Part shown: in pieces, positions 54,909 to 64,000 of the stretch
Layout of the letters: each line of letters opens with the position of its first letter
Numbering within the stretch: position 1 is the first letter of the stretch
Notes under the pieces: model-generated
The model's input: only the letters and a program-made list of their open reading frames with translations
Told to the model about the DNA's origin: nothing
The model's database searches: none
Origin: Pararhizobium qamdonense
GTDB taxonomy: Bacteria; Pseudomonadota; Alphaproteobacteria; Rhizobiales; Rhizobiaceae
Assembly (NCBI RefSeq): GCF_029277445.1
Contig: NZ_CP119566.1
Location: forward strand, 4,298,854 to 4,362,853
Direction: 5' to 3'
Length of the DNA stretch: 64,000 bases
Program-made: the position numbers and the translations under genes

Positions 54909-56855
54909 TCAGGTGGAGGCCAATGCCACGGCCGGCTGCAGGCGAGAGGCGTTATAGGCCGGCAGATAGCCGAAGATCAGCCCGGTGAGGAAGGCGCTGC
55001 CAAAGGCAAGGATGACGGGCCCCGGCGCAAAGCTGACGGCGATGCCGAAGGCCTGCGCCACCGCACCAATGCTGAGGCCGAGCCCGACGCCGATCAGGCC
55101 GCCGAGCGCGGACACGACCAGAGCCTCGACGATGAACTGGGTGAGGATATCGCGGCTGCGCGCACCCGTCGCCATGCGGATGCCGATCTCGCGGGTGCGC
55201 TCGGTGACGGAAACCAGCATGATGTTCATCACCCCGATGCCCCCGACCAAGAGCGAGATGGCGGCGATCGACCCGAGGAAGACCTTGAGGATATTCGAGG
55301 TCTCGGTAAAGGTTTCGCGGATCGCGGCCATGTTGATGATCTGTGTGTCCTGGCGCTTGTGACGTTCATCCAGAAGCGCCTGGATCTGGTCCTGCGTCAC
55401 GTTGATGGCGTCGCCATCCTTCACTTGCACGGTGATGGAGCGGACGTTTCTCGCCCCGAAAAGGCGCAGGTTTCCGGTCGACAGCGGCACCAGAACGGTA
55501 TCGTCCTGGTCGTTGCCGCCGGCGCTGGCGCCCTTTTTCGACATCACGCCGATGACCTGGAAAGGGATGTTCTTGATCAGAATATATTGGCCGAGCGGAT
55601 CGGCGCCATCGGGAAACAGCGCATCGGCGACGGTGCGGCCGAGCACGGCGACTGACGCATAGGCATCCATATCGGTCTTTTCGAGGAAGGCGCCGTCCTC
55701 GACGGTCCAGGATTTGGCCTGCGGGAATTGCGGCACCGTGCCGTTGACCGTCGTCTGCGTATCGAGATTGCCGGCGCGGACCGTCAGCGTGCTCGACATT
55801 TCCGGTACCGCGAAGCTGATATTGGGCAGTTCCAGAATGGCATCGGCATCGGAGGGAATGAGCGAGACGATGCTGCCGCCTTCGCCGCCGCGGAAATTCG
55901 ACATGTTCGGCCGCACGACCAGAAGGTCGGAACCCATCGCGGCAATGCGGCTGAGCACGGAATCCTGCGCGCCGGTGCCGATGGCGAGCATCGCCACGAC
56001 CGAGCTGACACCGATGACGATGCCCAGCAATGTCAGGATGGTTCGAAACAGATTGGCCCGAAGCGCGCGGAACGACATGCGCACGGCGGCGGCGACATCG
56101 GTGATAATAGCGGCTTTTCCGGGCTTGCGGGCTGCCAGAACCGGCTTGGCGCGGCCGATCCGCCTGACATTGCCGGGGATCCGGTCTGCGACGATCAGGC
56201 CGTCGCTGATTTCGATGACGCGATCGGCGGATTCGGCCAGTTCCGGGGCGTGGGTAATGATGATGACGGTATGGCCGTCTTCATTCATCTGCCGCAGCGT
56301 CGCCATCACTTCCTTGCCGCTCTGGCTGTCGAGCGCGCCGGTGGGCTCGTCGGCGAGGATGATCTGGCCGCCATTCATCAGCGCGCGTGCGATCGAAACA
56401 CGCTGCTGCTGACCGCCGGACAGCTGGTTTGGCAGGTGATCGAGCCGGTCGCCGAGCCGCAGCGAGCGCAAAAGCATGCTCGCACGCTCCTCACGCTCGC
56501 GCGCCGGCATGCCGGCATAGATGGCGGGGATCTCGACATTTTCCTGCGCGGTGGCGGTTGGCACGAGATTGTAGCTCTGGAAGACGAAGCCGAACAGCTG
56601 GCGGCGCCTTGCCGCAAGCTCGTCGGCGTTCAGGCCAGAGACGTCCTCGCCTTCGAGCAGATAGCGGCCGCCGGTCGGCGTATCGAGACAGCCGAGAATA
56701 TTCATCAAAGTCGACTTGCCGGAACCGGACGCGCCGACGATGGCGACGAATTCGCCCGGTTGGATATCGAGCGAAACACCGCGCAGGACCTCGACAGCCA
56801 CGTCGCCGTTGACGAAGGTCTTGCGGATATCCTTGAGCGAGATGATCGGGGTCAT
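54909..56855 (-). CDS. macB: MacB-type ABC exporter (ATPase fused to permease)
   Basis: A 648-residue protein. The N-terminal ATPase has [42 protein letters not shown] and [12 protein letters not shown]. From about 260 there is a membrane helix, a large periplasmic domain ([17 protein letters not shown]), and three final helices with [17 protein letters not shown] and [20 protein letters not shown]. MacB works as a mechanotransmission pump with MacA and an outer-membrane channel to export peptides, toxins or macrolides. It follows macA by 12 bases; no TolC-type gene is nearby. Confidence 0.93.
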   Translation of the reverse strand: MTPIISLKDIRKTFVNGDVAVEVLRGVSLDIQPGEFVAIVGASGSGKSTLMNILGCLDTPTGGRYLLEGEDVSGLNADELAARRRQLFGFVFQSYNLVPTATAQENVEIPAIYAGMPAREREERASMLLRSLRLGDRLDHLPNQLSGGQQQRVSIARALMNGGQIILADEPTGALDSQSGKEVMATLRQMNEDGHTVIIITHAPELAESADRVIEISDGLIVADRIPGNVRRIGRAKPVLAARKPGKAAIITDVAAAVRMSFRALRANLFRTILTLLGIVIGVSSVVAMLAIGTGAQDSVLSRIAAMGSDLLVVRPNMSNFRGGEGGSIVSLIPSDADAILELPNISFAVPEMSSTLTVRAGNLDTQTTVNGTVPQFPQAKSWTVEDGAFLEKTDMDAYASVAVLGRTVADALFPDGADPLGQYILIKNIPFQVIGVMSKKGASAGGNDQDDTVLVPLSTGNLRLFGARNVRSITVQVKDGDAINVTQDQIQALLDERHKRQDTQIINMAAIRETFTETSNILKVFLGSIAAISLLVGGIGVMNIMLVSVTERTREIGIRMATGARSRDILTQFIVEALVVSALGGLIGVGLGLSIGAVAQAFGIAVSFAPGPVILAFGSAFLTGLIFGYLPAYNASRLQPAVALAST

Positions 56856-56867
56856 CGGATTGCGTCC

Positions 56868-58130
56868 TTAGAACATCGGCGGCATGCCGCGCCGCGAATT
56901 ACCCCGGCCGGACGTGGCTCTGTCACCGGACCCGCCATCCCCGGAGCCTTGGCTGACGACGATCGTGTCCTTTTCATCCAGACCTTCCTTGATCTCGACG
57001 CGCACCCGGTTGCGGATGCCGGTTTCGACCTTGCGGGTTTCACGGGTACCGGAGGCGGTGACGACCGTAATCTCCCCGGAGGCGCGGTCGCGGCCGAAAT
57101 GAACGGCTGCGACCGGCACGGTCAGCACGTCCTTTGCCGAGGACTCGACGAAGAACACCTGCGCCGTCATGTTCATCATCAGCGTCCCATCGGGATTGGG
57201 CACGTCGAACAGGGCGTAATAGAGCACGACATTGTTTTCGGTCGCAGGCGTCGGCTTGATCTGGCGCAGGGTGCCGGGATAGCGCTTGCCCGGCTGGCCA
57301 AGCAGGGTGAAATAGGCATTCATGCCCAGTTTCAGCTTGCCGACATCGGCCTCAGACACCTGCGCTTCGACCGTCATGGTCGAGAGATTGCCGATGGTGA
57401 CGATGGTCGGCGCCGTCTGGTTGGAATTCAGGGTCTGGCCTTCCTTGGCCGAGGTATCGATGATCGTTCCCGTCAGCGGCGCATAGATCTTGGTATAGCC
57501 AAGGCTGATGCGGGTATCCTTGAGCGTTGCCTCCTGCTTGCGGACCTGGGCTTTGAGCGAATCCACATTGGCTTCCGCTGCCGCCAGGGCCGCCACCGCC
57601 TCGTCGAGCGCCGACTGGGCGGCGCTGTTGCCTGCCACAAGCGCGCGCTGGCGCGTCAGGTTGGCACTGGCCAGAACCACCTGCGCCGATTTGTCGATCA
57701 TCTGCGCTTCGAGATTGGCAAGCTCGGCCTCGGCGATTTCGATCTGCGTTTCGATGGAGGCGCTGTCGATCTCGGCGATCAGCTGGCCTTCCTTGACGCT
57801 ATCGCCGATCTCGACCTTGAGGCTCTTCAATTGGCCCGAAACCTGGGCGCCGACATCGACATCCTTGATGGGGCTCAAAAGACCGGATGCGGTGACGCTA
57901 TTTTCGATATCGCCGCGCAGCGGCATTTCCGTTACGGCGGCGGCTGCCGCTTCCTGCTTGCCATAGACAGACCAGCCGTACCAGGCAGCCGCTCCGAGAA
58001 CCACAACCGGAAGGATCAGCCAGCGCTTGCGCATCCGGCGGCGCCTGCTGCGGGCAGGCACCGGCTGAGGCGCGGCAGCAGCGTCCAGCTCTTCAACCGC
58101 AGGAGCAATTTTCCGGGTGGCATCCGCCAT
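56868..58130 (-). CDS. macA: MacA-type periplasmic adaptor (membrane fusion protein)
   Basis: A 420-residue adaptor. One membrane anchor at about 32-50 (WLILPVVVLGAAAWYGWSVY) follows a basic N-terminus. Then come a lipoyl half (GLLSPIKDVDVGAQVSGQL), a coiled-coil hairpin of about 90 residues rich in Ala, Glu and Gln, the other lipoyl half (LGYTKIYAPLTGTIIDTSAK) and beta-barrel domains. The C-terminus is Gly/Arg-rich. It is the first gene of the macA-macB unit. The specific substrate is unknown. Confidence 0.92.
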   Translation of the reverse strand: MADATRKIAPAVEELDAAAAPQPVPARSRRRRMRKRWLILPVVVLGAAAWYGWSVYGKQEAAAAAVTEMPLRGDIENSVTASGLLSPIKDVDVGAQVSGQLKSLKVEIGDSVKEGQLIAEIDSASIETQIEIAEAELANLEAQMIDKSAQVVLASANLTRQRALVAGNSAAQSALDEAVAALAAAEANVDSLKAQVRKQEATLKDTRISLGYTKIYAPLTGTIIDTSAKEGQTLNSNQTAPTIVTIGNLSTMTVEAQVSEADVGKLKLGMNAYFTLLGQPGKRYPGTLRQIKPTPATENNVVLYYALFDVPNPDGTLMMNMTAQVFFVESSAKDVLTVPVAAVHFGRDRASGEITVVTASGTRETRKVETGIRNRVRVEIKEGLDEKDTIVVSQGSGDGGSGDRATSGRGNSRRGMPPMF

Positions 58131-58390
58131 TCACATCTCTTTCGGCTTCAATCAGGGGTCGCGGTCTTCATTTTCGCGACAGATAGATTGAAACTACGCC
58201 ATAATGAAGTCCAACATCATGAAATCTCTGTAATCTTTCCCGTTTTTCGTTTCGCAATGTTTCCACTCAAACTGAAAACAACGCGGCAGTTGAGGTGTGT
58301 CCCCTCACCTGACAGCGATGTCCCCGGATTTGGAACCTCAGCGGCAAGTTCGACGTTTCCGTGCATCCAACAAACGCCGGAGCTCTATCC

Positions 58391-58945
58391 ATGCGCACGC
58401 GAACCCCACCGACCAAACCCAGCGACGAAGCCGACCGCAAGCAACTCGACATGGCGCGCGCCGAGGGCGACGCCTACCAGGCATCCCTGCGCTACATGGC
58501 TGAAGAGGTGGCAGACAGCGGCGGCACGCAGCGGGCCGGCGACTATATCGTCGGCTATGCCCAGGAGCGGGCTGAGGGCATGTATATGCTCAAAAGCGAA
58601 GGCGAACTCGAATGGACGGAGCCGGACACGGAGAATTGCCATATCGAGATCTCGGTCAGCGATGCCGGCGATCACCGCTTCATCCCCTATTTGAAGATCA
58701 AGGCGAGCCTGAAACCCGCAGATGGTAGCCGCAAGATCGGGCCTTTCGAGGTGCCGTTTCTCTGGCACCCGGGGCTTTACCATTATGGCCGCAATATCAA
58801 GGTCCCTGGCGACGGCAAATATACGCTGACCGTGACCATCAAGCCGCCCGCCTTCATGCGCCACGACAAGACCAACGGGCTGCGCTACGCCGACACCGTG
58901 GAAGTGGAATTCCGCGACATCATGATCAAGTCCGGCAAGGAATAG
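58391..58945 (+). CDS. Iron-transport-type protein (P19/Tp34-like fold) without a signal peptide
   Basis: A 184-residue protein resembling the Fe2+ transport protein family (PF10634): ENCHIEISVSDAGDHRFIPY, PFEVPFLWHPGLYHYGRNIK, VPGDGKYTLTVTIKPPAFMR and HDKTNGLRYADTVEVEF. Known members are periplasmic and bind copper or iron through Met and His. Here the N-terminus is charged (RTPPTKPSDEADRKQLDMAR) with no hydrophobic segment, so export is not evident. GGAG precedes the ATG at 58391. No ftr/efe permease gene lies nearby. Confidence 0.7.
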   Translation: MRTRTPPTKPSDEADRKQLDMARAEGDAYQASLRYMAEEVADSGGTQRAGDYIVGYAQERAEGMYMLKSEGELEWTEPDTENCHIEISVSDAGDHRFIPYLKIKASLKPADGSRKIGPFEVPFLWHPGLYHYGRNIKVPGDGKYTLTVTIKPPAFMRHDKTNGLRYADTVEVEFRDIMIKSGKE

Positions 58946-58949
58946 CCGC

Positions 58950-60524
58950 TTAAAACATCCGCCAGGCAATCACGATCAGCGTCACCGCGATCACCCAAAG
59001 CGCTGCACGGCCGGAGCGGCTATGACGCGCCTCGGCCCGGCCGATGGCCTCGGCAGTCTGGGCATCGAAGCGCATGCCGTTTTCGGCCATGGCGGTGATT
59101 TCACGCGAGAATTTCTCGGTCTTGGCGGCAATCTCCGGTGCGGCTTCCGCCAGCCTGACGGCGGCATGAAGGGCCTCCTTGACGTCTCCGAGGATACGCT
59201 TGGGGCCGAGATTATCGCGGATCCAGGCGCCGACCACCGGCTCGGACGCTTTCCACATATTGAAGCGCGGATTGAGCGTGCGGGCGACACCTTCGACGAC
59301 GACCATGGTCTTTTGCAGCATGACCAGTTCGGGCCTTGTCTCCATGTCGAAGAGTTCGGTGACCTCGAACAGCAGCGTCAAAAGCTTGGCCATGGAGATG
59401 GTTTCGGCCGGCTGGCCGTGGATCGGTTCGCCGATGGCGCGGATCGCCTGGGCGAAGCTTGCGACATCATGGTGGGAGGGCACATATCCCGCCTCGAAAT
59501 GTACATCGGCGACACGGCGGTAGTCACGGGTGATGAAGCCATAAAGGATTTCGGCAAGGAAGCGGCGCTCCTTTTTGCCGAGACGGCCGACAATGCCGAA
59601 ATCGACGGCGACGATCATGCCCTTTTGATCGACGAACAGATTGCCCTGGTGCATGTCGGCATGGAAGAAGCCATCACGAAGGGTATGGCGCAGGAACGAC
59701 TGGATGAGCGTATCGGCCAGCGCATCGAGATCGTGGCCGGCGGCGCGCAGGCCCTCGACATCCGACATCTTGGTGCCGTCGATCCACTCCATGGTCACCA
59801 CATCGCGGCCGGTGCGTTCCCAATCGACCTTTGGCACCCGGAAGCCTGGATCATCTGCGGCGTTCTCGCCGAGTTCGGACAAAGCTGCGGCTTCAAGCCT
59901 CAGATCCATCTCGATCTTGGTGGTCTGCTCCAGCGTCTTCGTCACCTCGACCGGCCGCAGGCGGCGGCTATGGGGCAGGAAACGCTCCTGCAGCCCGGCG
60001 ACGAGGAACATGGCCTCCAGATCATGGGCAAAACGCTGGCGAACGCCGGGGCGGATGACCTTGACGGCAACCTTCTGCTCGACGCCGTCCTTCAGCACCA
60101 TTGCGGGATGGACCTGCGCAATCGAGGCGGCGGCGATCGGGTCGCCGAAATGGGTGTAGAGTTCGGCAACCGGACGGCCGAGCGAGGCCTCGACGGCGGC
60201 GCGCGCTTCGGCAACCGGAAACGTCGCCATGCGATCCTGCAGGAAGGACAGATCCTCGGCAAATTCGGCGCCGACCACATCCGGGCGGGTGGCCAGGAAC
60301 TGGCCGATCTTCACATAGGAGGGGCCGAGCCGCTCGATCGCGCGGGCCAGCCGGTCGCTGCGGTCTTCTTGCCTGGCGCGGCGGCGCGCAAAGAGGCCGG
60401 CGACGGATTGTGCGGCTTTGGGCAGCGGCGGCAAATCTTCCGACGGCAGCGCCGACACGACGCCCTCGCGCACCAGAACCCAGCCGATCCGGATGAGGCG
60501 AAGATAGGCTCCAGGCGTGCTCAT
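58950..60524 (-). CDS. ubiB: UbiB family ubiquinone-biosynthesis kinase-like protein
   Basis: UbiB is an atypical kinase/ATPase needed for ubiquinone synthesis, probably by extracting precursors from the membrane. The 524-residue protein has the family's invariant KxGQ in SYVKIGQFLATRPDVVG, the A-rich nucleotide loop in AAASIAQVH, the catalytic loop HADMHQGNLFVDQKG and metal site VDFGIVGRLGKKERRF. Two hydrophobic helices end the protein (AALWVIAVTLIVIAWRMF). It follows ubiE by 62 bases. Confidence 0.95.
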   Translation of the reverse strand: MSTPGAYLRLIRIGWVLVREGVVSALPSEDLPPLPKAAQSVAGLFARRRARQEDRSDRLARAIERLGPSYVKIGQFLATRPDVVGAEFAEDLSFLQDRMATFPVAEARAAVEASLGRPVAELYTHFGDPIAAASIAQVHPAMVLKDGVEQKVAVKVIRPGVRQRFAHDLEAMFLVAGLQERFLPHSRRLRPVEVTKTLEQTTKIEMDLRLEAAALSELGENAADDPGFRVPKVDWERTGRDVVTMEWIDGTKMSDVEGLRAAGHDLDALADTLIQSFLRHTLRDGFFHADMHQGNLFVDQKGMIVAVDFGIVGRLGKKERRFLAEILYGFITRDYRRVADVHFEAGYVPSHHDVASFAQAIRAIGEPIHGQPAETISMAKLLTLLFEVTELFDMETRPELVMLQKTMVVVEGVARTLNPRFNMWKASEPVVGAWIRDNLGPKRILGDVKEALHAAVRLAEAAPEIAAKTEKFSREITAMAENGMRFDAQTAEAIGRAEARHSRSGRAALWVIAVTLIVIAWRMF

Positions 60525-60586
60525 AGCGGCTTGCCGCCGCGCCGATGCAGCCCCTTAGAGCGCTTCACGAAAATGGATATCATGCG

Positions 60587-61363
60587 TCAGATCTTCCAGC
60601 CGGAATGCAGCGCGGCAATGCCGGCGGTGTAATTGGTATAGGTGACGCGCGAAAAGCCGGCCTTGGTGATCATGGCGGCGAAATCGCGCTGGTTGGGGAA
60701 CTTGCGGATCGATTCCACCAGATACTGGTAGGGCTCGGCATCGCCCGTCACCATCTGGCCGAATTTCGGGATCGCATTGAACGACCAGGCATCATAGACC
60801 TTGTCGAGCAAAGGCATCTCGACCTCGGAGAATTCCAGGACCAGAAGGCGGCCGCCGCGCTTTAAAACGCGGTAGGCTTCCGAGAGCGCCACGTCGATGC
60901 GCGGCACATTGCGGATGCCGAAGGCGATCGTATAGGCGTCGAAGGAATTGGCCTCGAACGGCAGCTCCTCGGCATTGGCCTCGACGAAGGTGAGATTTTG
61001 CGACAGGCCCTTCTTTCCGGCACGCTCGGCACCGACGCCGAGCATTGAACCGTTGATATCGAGCACGGTCGCATGCGCCTTGCGGTCCGATGCCTCGACA
61101 ATGCGAAAGGCGATATCACCGGTGCCGCCGGCCACGTCGAGAACCTTGTAATCCTCGGATCGGCGCGGATTGAGCGAAGCGATCATCGCATCCTTCCAGG
61201 CGCGGTGCAGCCCCATGGACATCATGTCGTTCATGATGTCGTAGCGCTTGGCGACCTTGTGGAAGACGTCGTTGACGAGCGCCTGTTTCTCGCCTTGGCC
61301 AACCTGGCGAAACCCGTAGGAGGTTTCCATGCCGCCATCGGCAGAAGTGCGCTCACCCGTCAT
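60587..61363 (-). CDS. ubiE: Demethylmenaquinone/2-methoxy-6-polyprenyl-1,4-benzoquinol methyltransferase UbiE
   Basis: UbiE performs the C-methylation in ubiquinone synthesis. The 258-residue protein has [31 protein letters not shown] N-terminal segments, the SAM loop [39 protein letters not shown] and [11 protein letters not shown], diagnostic of UbiE/COQ5. The ATG at 61363 is used; the preceding TTG adds one residue. It is first in the ubiE-ubiB unit, divergent from mutM, and close to dnaA as in other rhizobia. Confidence 0.96.
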   Translation of the reverse strand: MTGERTSADGGMETSYGFRQVGQGEKQALVNDVFHKVAKRYDIMNDMMSMGLHRAWKDAMIASLNPRRSEDYKVLDVAGGTGDIAFRIVEASDRKAHATVLDINGSMLGVGAERAGKKGLSQNLTFVEANAEELPFEANSFDAYTIAFGIRNVPRIDVALSEAYRVLKRGGRLLVLEFSEVEMPLLDKVYDAWSFNAIPKFGQMVTGDAEPYQYLVESIRKFPNQRDFAAMITKAGFSRVTYTNYTAGIAALHSGWKI

Positions 61364-61550
61364 CAAGATCTACTCCGTTCAATCGCTGTTGCGCCGACCA
61401 TAGCGAATTCGCTTCATCCACGCTATCTCTGCCGCAGGCTGCGGCCTGCGGCATTCGCGCCGGTCGAGACCGGCTTGCTATAGGATATGTGGGCTGCGAA
61501 TGGAATTGCCAAATGGCCCCGGCCCTTTGGCTGACGATGAGGAGACAGGA

Positions 61551-62441
61551 ATGCCGGAACTTCCCGAGGTGGAAACGGTCAGGCGCGGCCTTGTGCCCGC
61601 CATGGAAGGTGCGCTTCTGGTGAGAGCCGAACTGCGGCGTGCGGACCTGCGCTTCCCCTTCCCCGATGGCTTTGCAGCGCTGGTGTCGGGACAACGGATC
61701 GCTTCGCTTGGCCGGCGGGCGAAATATCTCCTGATCGATCTTGAAGGCGGCGACGTGATCATCGCGCATCTCGGCATGTCCGGATCGTTCCGGGTGGAGG
61801 ATGGCACTGCATCCGCAACACCCGGCGATTTTCACCATCCGCGCGGCAAAAGCGAAAAGCACGATCACGTGGTCTTCCACCTGGAAGGCCCAAACGGCCC
61901 TGTCCGCGTCATCTATAACGACCCGCGCCGCTTTGGCTTCATGGACCTTGCCCGGCGTGAAACGCTCTCCGGCAACGTCTTCCTGCGCGGGCTTGGCGAA
62001 GAACCGACCGGCAATGTGCTCGATGCCGCCTATCTGGCCGCCCGTTTTTCAGGCAAGGCGCAGCCGTTGAAATCGGCGCTGCTTGACCAGAAGACCATTG
62101 CCGGCCTTGGCAATATCTATGTCTGCGAGGCGCTGTGGCGATCCGGCCTGTCGCCGCTGCGCGCCGCCGGCACGCTGGTGGATGCCAAGGGTAGGCCAAA
62201 ACCAATGCTCGTGCTCCTGACCGAGGCGATCCGGGCCGTCATTGCCGATGCCATTGCCGCCGGCGGGTCGTCGCTGCGCGACCATATCCAGACGGATGGC
62301 ACGCTCGGCTATTTCCAGCATTCATTCTCGGTCTATGATCGCGAAGGTGAGCCTTGCCGCACGCCTGGCTGCGGCGGGACGGTCGCGCGCGTCGTGCAGG
62401 CGGGCCGTTCCACCTTCTATTGCCCGAAATGCCAGAAATAG
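61551..62441 (+). CDS. mutM: Formamidopyrimidine-DNA glycosylase MutM (Fpg)
   Basis: MutM removes 8-oxoguanine and formamidopyrimidines and cuts the abasic site. The 296-residue protein begins [14 protein letters not shown], with Pro2 as nucleophile and Glu3 as acid, contains the helix-two-turn-helix region [19 protein letters not shown], and ends in the zinc finger [18 protein letters not shown]...[19 protein letters not shown] directly precedes the ATG at 61551. Divergent from ubiE. Confidence 0.97.
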   Translation: MPELPEVETVRRGLVPAMEGALLVRAELRRADLRFPFPDGFAALVSGQRIASLGRRAKYLLIDLEGGDVIIAHLGMSGSFRVEDGTASATPGDFHHPRGKSEKHDHVVFHLEGPNGPVRVIYNDPRRFGFMDLARRETLSGNVFLRGLGEEPTGNVLDAAYLAARFSGKAQPLKSALLDQKTIAGLGNIYVCEALWRSGLSPLRAAGTLVDAKGRPKPMLVLLTEAIRAVIADAIAAGGSSLRDHIQTDGTLGYFQHSFSVYDREGEPCRTPGCGGTVARVVQAGRSTFYCPKCQK

Positions 62442-62489
62442 CCGATACTGCCGGGCATGCCCGCAAGCCGCGTTTTCGAAAATAGCGCG

Positions 62490-62518
62490 TTGACGGGCGG
62501 GCTGTTTAAGGCTATATG
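62490..62518 (+). promoter_or_regulatory. Sigma-70 promoter of rpsT
   Basis: TTGACG at 62490-62495 and TATATG at 62513-62518 with an exact 17-base spacer, about 125 bases before the rpsT start and 48 bases after the mutM stop. This is the best-looking housekeeping promoter read by eye in the window. Confidence 0.65.
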
Positions 62519-62644
62519 CCGCCCACAGTTTGGAAAGCCGCTCCAAGGTTTTCCGATATTGCTCCCTACTTGCTTGGACGACAGGTCGCAGTGACCCGGC
62601 ACGGCGGTAGAGAGTTTTTGTCAGATTTCGAAGAGAGACACCAA

Positions 62645-62911
62645 ATGGCCAATACAACTTCGGCGAAAAAAGCGACCCGCAAGATCGCCCGCCGCACGGA
62701 AGTCAACAAGTCCCGCCGTTCGCGCGTTCGCGGCTTCATCCGCAAGGTCGAGGAAGCCATCGCTTCCGGCGACCAGGTTCTCGCTCAGGCAGCCCTGAAG
62801 GCAGCCCAGCCGGAACTGATGCGCGCAGCCACCAAGGGCGTGCTGCATGCCAACACGGCATCGCGCAAGGTTTCGCGTCTCGCAAGCCGCGTCAACTCGC
62901 TCTCGGCTTAA
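62645..62911 (+). CDS. rpsT: 30S ribosomal protein S20
   Basis: An 88-residue basic helical protein that binds 16S rRNA early in 30S assembly. It begins [20 protein letters not shown] and contains [19 protein letters not shown] and [19 protein letters not shown], diagnostic of S20. The ribosome site GAAGAGAGA precedes the ATG. It is followed by a strong terminator and then the dnaA leader, the usual rhizobial order. Confidence 0.97.
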   Translation: MANTTSAKKATRKIARRTEVNKSRRSRVRGFIRKVEEAIASGDQVLAQAALKAAQPELMRAATKGVLHANTASRKVSRLASRVNSLSA

Positions 62912-62941
62912 GCCGGCTTATTAAAATATCATCAATGAATT

Positions 62942-62966
62942 AGCCCGGTCCATGACCGGGCTTTTC
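62942..62966 (+). terminator. Rho-independent terminator of rpsT
   Basis: Stem AGCCCGGTC/GACCGGGCT with a three-base loop, followed by TTTTC, 30 bases after the rpsT stop. Confidence 0.9.
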
Positions 62967-63895
62967 AGATTCGGACTTCCGGCAGACTGAAGCCCCTTCC
63001 TTTAAAAAAGTTAATATGTCTCCGCAATGACAATAATTTTCTAATAAATTCAAATGGTTGCGGGAGGAGGCATAGACTCAACCGCCTCCTGGCAAGGCCC
63101 GTCCGGGCTCTAAACGAGTCAAGAAATTTTTTATTTTTTTTGTTTTTCGCCAGCTAACATCCGGGTCAAAATTCAAAGCCCTTGATTCAAAAGCGATTCT
63201 CTTGCGAAGGGCTCCCGTCCATGCAGGACACGCTATGAGAGTCAACGGCCGGGCCTTCCGGACTGCTAAAATTCGCGATTGATCTTGTGCCACGATCCTG
63301 CCTAAATGCCCCTCACAGAAGGCGCAGGACAGACCTGTGAACAAGATGAAAAGGCAGCCTTTCAACAGGCGGCACAAATTTCACCTAAGCCTTTTGTAAC
63401 GGGGTGGTTCCACAACGTTCCATCAATCAGAACTGGCGGTTTTCAGCTGTGCAATATCTTTGCCCGGAATGACACTCTGCGACTTTTGGTTGTGAACGAT
63501 TGGAATTGCCGGGTGCGCTCGACGATGCACATTGCGCCATTGTTCAAGCGTTGCGTGGACATGGCCGATATGCGGGCAAGGCCGCACTATCGACAAACTG
63601 GCCTGCCCTTCTTGTCACGAGGGTTGGGACGGCCGGTTTGACATGAACGGCTGGAAAGGACGCGAGGCCTGACTGGACGATGGAATGAAATGTGCAAGCG
63701 GGACATGCGTTTGGCTTTGCTGAATGGATTTTGCACGAAACCGGACCACAAGAGGAAGATGAGGGTTCCACTTGACGGTCAGGAGAGCGTTTGAATTGGG
63801 CGGCATGCCTTTGAAAAAGGGCCGCACGAGACAGACATAAAGGCTGACGCCGGCAGCAATGGCGGCGTCGCGGAATGATATTGGAAGGCGGCAAT
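62967..63895 (+). promoter_or_regulatory. dnaA upstream region with clustered GANTC sites
   Basis: About 930 bp without a credible gene. Five GANTC sequences (the CcrM methylation target) fall at 63075, 63116, 63184, 63195 and 63239, with another at 62968 and none seen from 63244 to dnaA. An AT-rich run lies at 63121-63147. A possible promoter TTGATC-N17-CTAAAT sits at 63279-63307. TGTGAACAA (63336-63344) is a DnaA-box-like sequence with one deviation from TTWTNCACA. Methylation-dependent control of dnaA is known in Caulobacter; here it is inferred. Confidence 0.5.
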
Positions 63896-64000
63896 ATGCT
63901 TGGTAATTCGGTGACGGCGGCGATCGTATTCGAGAATGGGGAGAATGCACGTCAGATTTCGGTAAAACAGTCTGACGCAACGGCAGGGGAAAAGGGCGAC
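63896..64000 (+). CDS. dnaA: Chromosomal replication initiator DnaA, N-terminal start only
   Basis: An open frame from the ATG at 63896 runs to the window edge (35 codons, MLGNSVTAAIVFENGENARQ...). GGAAGG lies seven bases before the ATG. The visible residues belong to the variable N-terminal extension of rhizobial DnaA, so the protein itself does not identify the gene. The call rests on the order mutM-rpsT-long leader, which in rhizobia leads into dnaA. Confidence 0.55.
   Translation, partial: MLGNSVTAAIVFENGENARQISVKQSDATAGEKGD

Noticed and set aside
55728..58694. 988-codon open frame on the plus strand opposite macB and macA
   Set aside because: Antisense of two clear exporter genes; no domain or ribosome site supports it.
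45274..61363. A complete three-part drug efflux system at macA-macB
   Set aside because: No TolC-type outer-membrane channel gene lies nearby, so only the inner-membrane and adaptor parts are claimed.
63306..63641. 111-codon open frame in the dnaA leader
   Set aside because: No recognisable domain, weak start context, and it lies in a region expected to be regulatory.
63638..63666. TTGACA as a dnaA promoter -35 box
   Set aside because: No -10-like hexamer occurs at a 16-18 base spacing (CGCGAG lies at 17).
63615..63980. 121-codon minus-strand frame overlapping the dnaA start
   Set aside because: Overlaps the putative dnaA N-terminus and shows no domain or ribosome site.
1..64000. CRISPR array, tRNA, rRNA, insertion sequence or prophage
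   Set aside because: No regularly spaced direct repeats, cloverleaf sequences, rRNA segments, transposase or integrase motifs were recognised by reading; short tRNAs could still be missed without a search tool.

Overview
The window is about 64 kb of GC-rich alphaproteobacterial chromosome. Gene content and order point to Rhizobiaceae (Rhizobium/Agrobacterium type): ugpBAEC, an RpiR-type iolR with iolCDEB, a phospholipid N-methyltransferase, a biliverdin phytochrome with its heme oxygenase, ubiE-ubiB, and mutM-rpsT leading into dnaA. dnaA starts at the right edge and is cut off. dnaN lies about 54 kb away, so this is a dnaA-proximal chromosomal segment and not a plasmid. No rRNA, tRNA, CRISPR array, insertion sequence or prophage gene was found.

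Layout. 1-11 kb: housekeeping genes (an NAD-dependent epimerase fragment, queG, a GST, uppP, an NDUFA9-like reductase, pyrF, a histidine phosphatase, pmtA, dnaN, rsmI, yraN). 11-16 kb: a complete glycerol-3-phosphate ABC importer, ugpB-A-E-C, with a palindromic repeat between ugpB and ugpA. 16-21 kb: a looser accessory stretch (HIT protein, methyltransferase, isochorismatase-like hydrolase with a divergent LysR regulator, a CatB-type acetyltransferase, a GNAT enzyme and a decayed GNAT copy), then about 680 bp without a gene but full of hairpins. 21-34 kb: gshB, comM, cysK, two LysE exporters, a DMT exporter with a divergent Lrp regulator, dut, prfC, panE and small enzymes. 34-44 kb: an exporter with an AraC regulator, then the myo-inositol operon iolR-C-D-E-B. 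44-58 kb: a class II amidotransferase, coaBC, bphO-bphP, a MerR/ZntA metal-efflux pair, a membrane-bound alpha/beta hydrolase, a nucleoside deaminase and a MacAB-type exporter. 58-64 kb: an iron-binding-like protein, ubiB, ubiE, mutM, rpsT and the dnaA leader.

How the genes work together. ugpBAEC imports glycerol-3-phosphate. IolB/C/D/E catalyse steps of inositol breakdown under IolR, whose operator-like sites (GGAA-N6-TTCT and one variant) sit before iolC and before iolR. BphO supplies biliverdin to BphP from an overlapping cistron. The MerR regulator faces zntA across one 17-bp dyad. cysK lies beside several amino-acid-type exporters.

The most unusual signals are not protein genes: different palindromic repeat families fill all three junctions of iolC-D-E-B; one of these families also separates ugpB from ugpA; a hairpin-rich possible RNA locus lies upstream of gshB; and five GANTC sites fall within 170 bp of the dnaA leader. 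No clear new multi-gene system was found.
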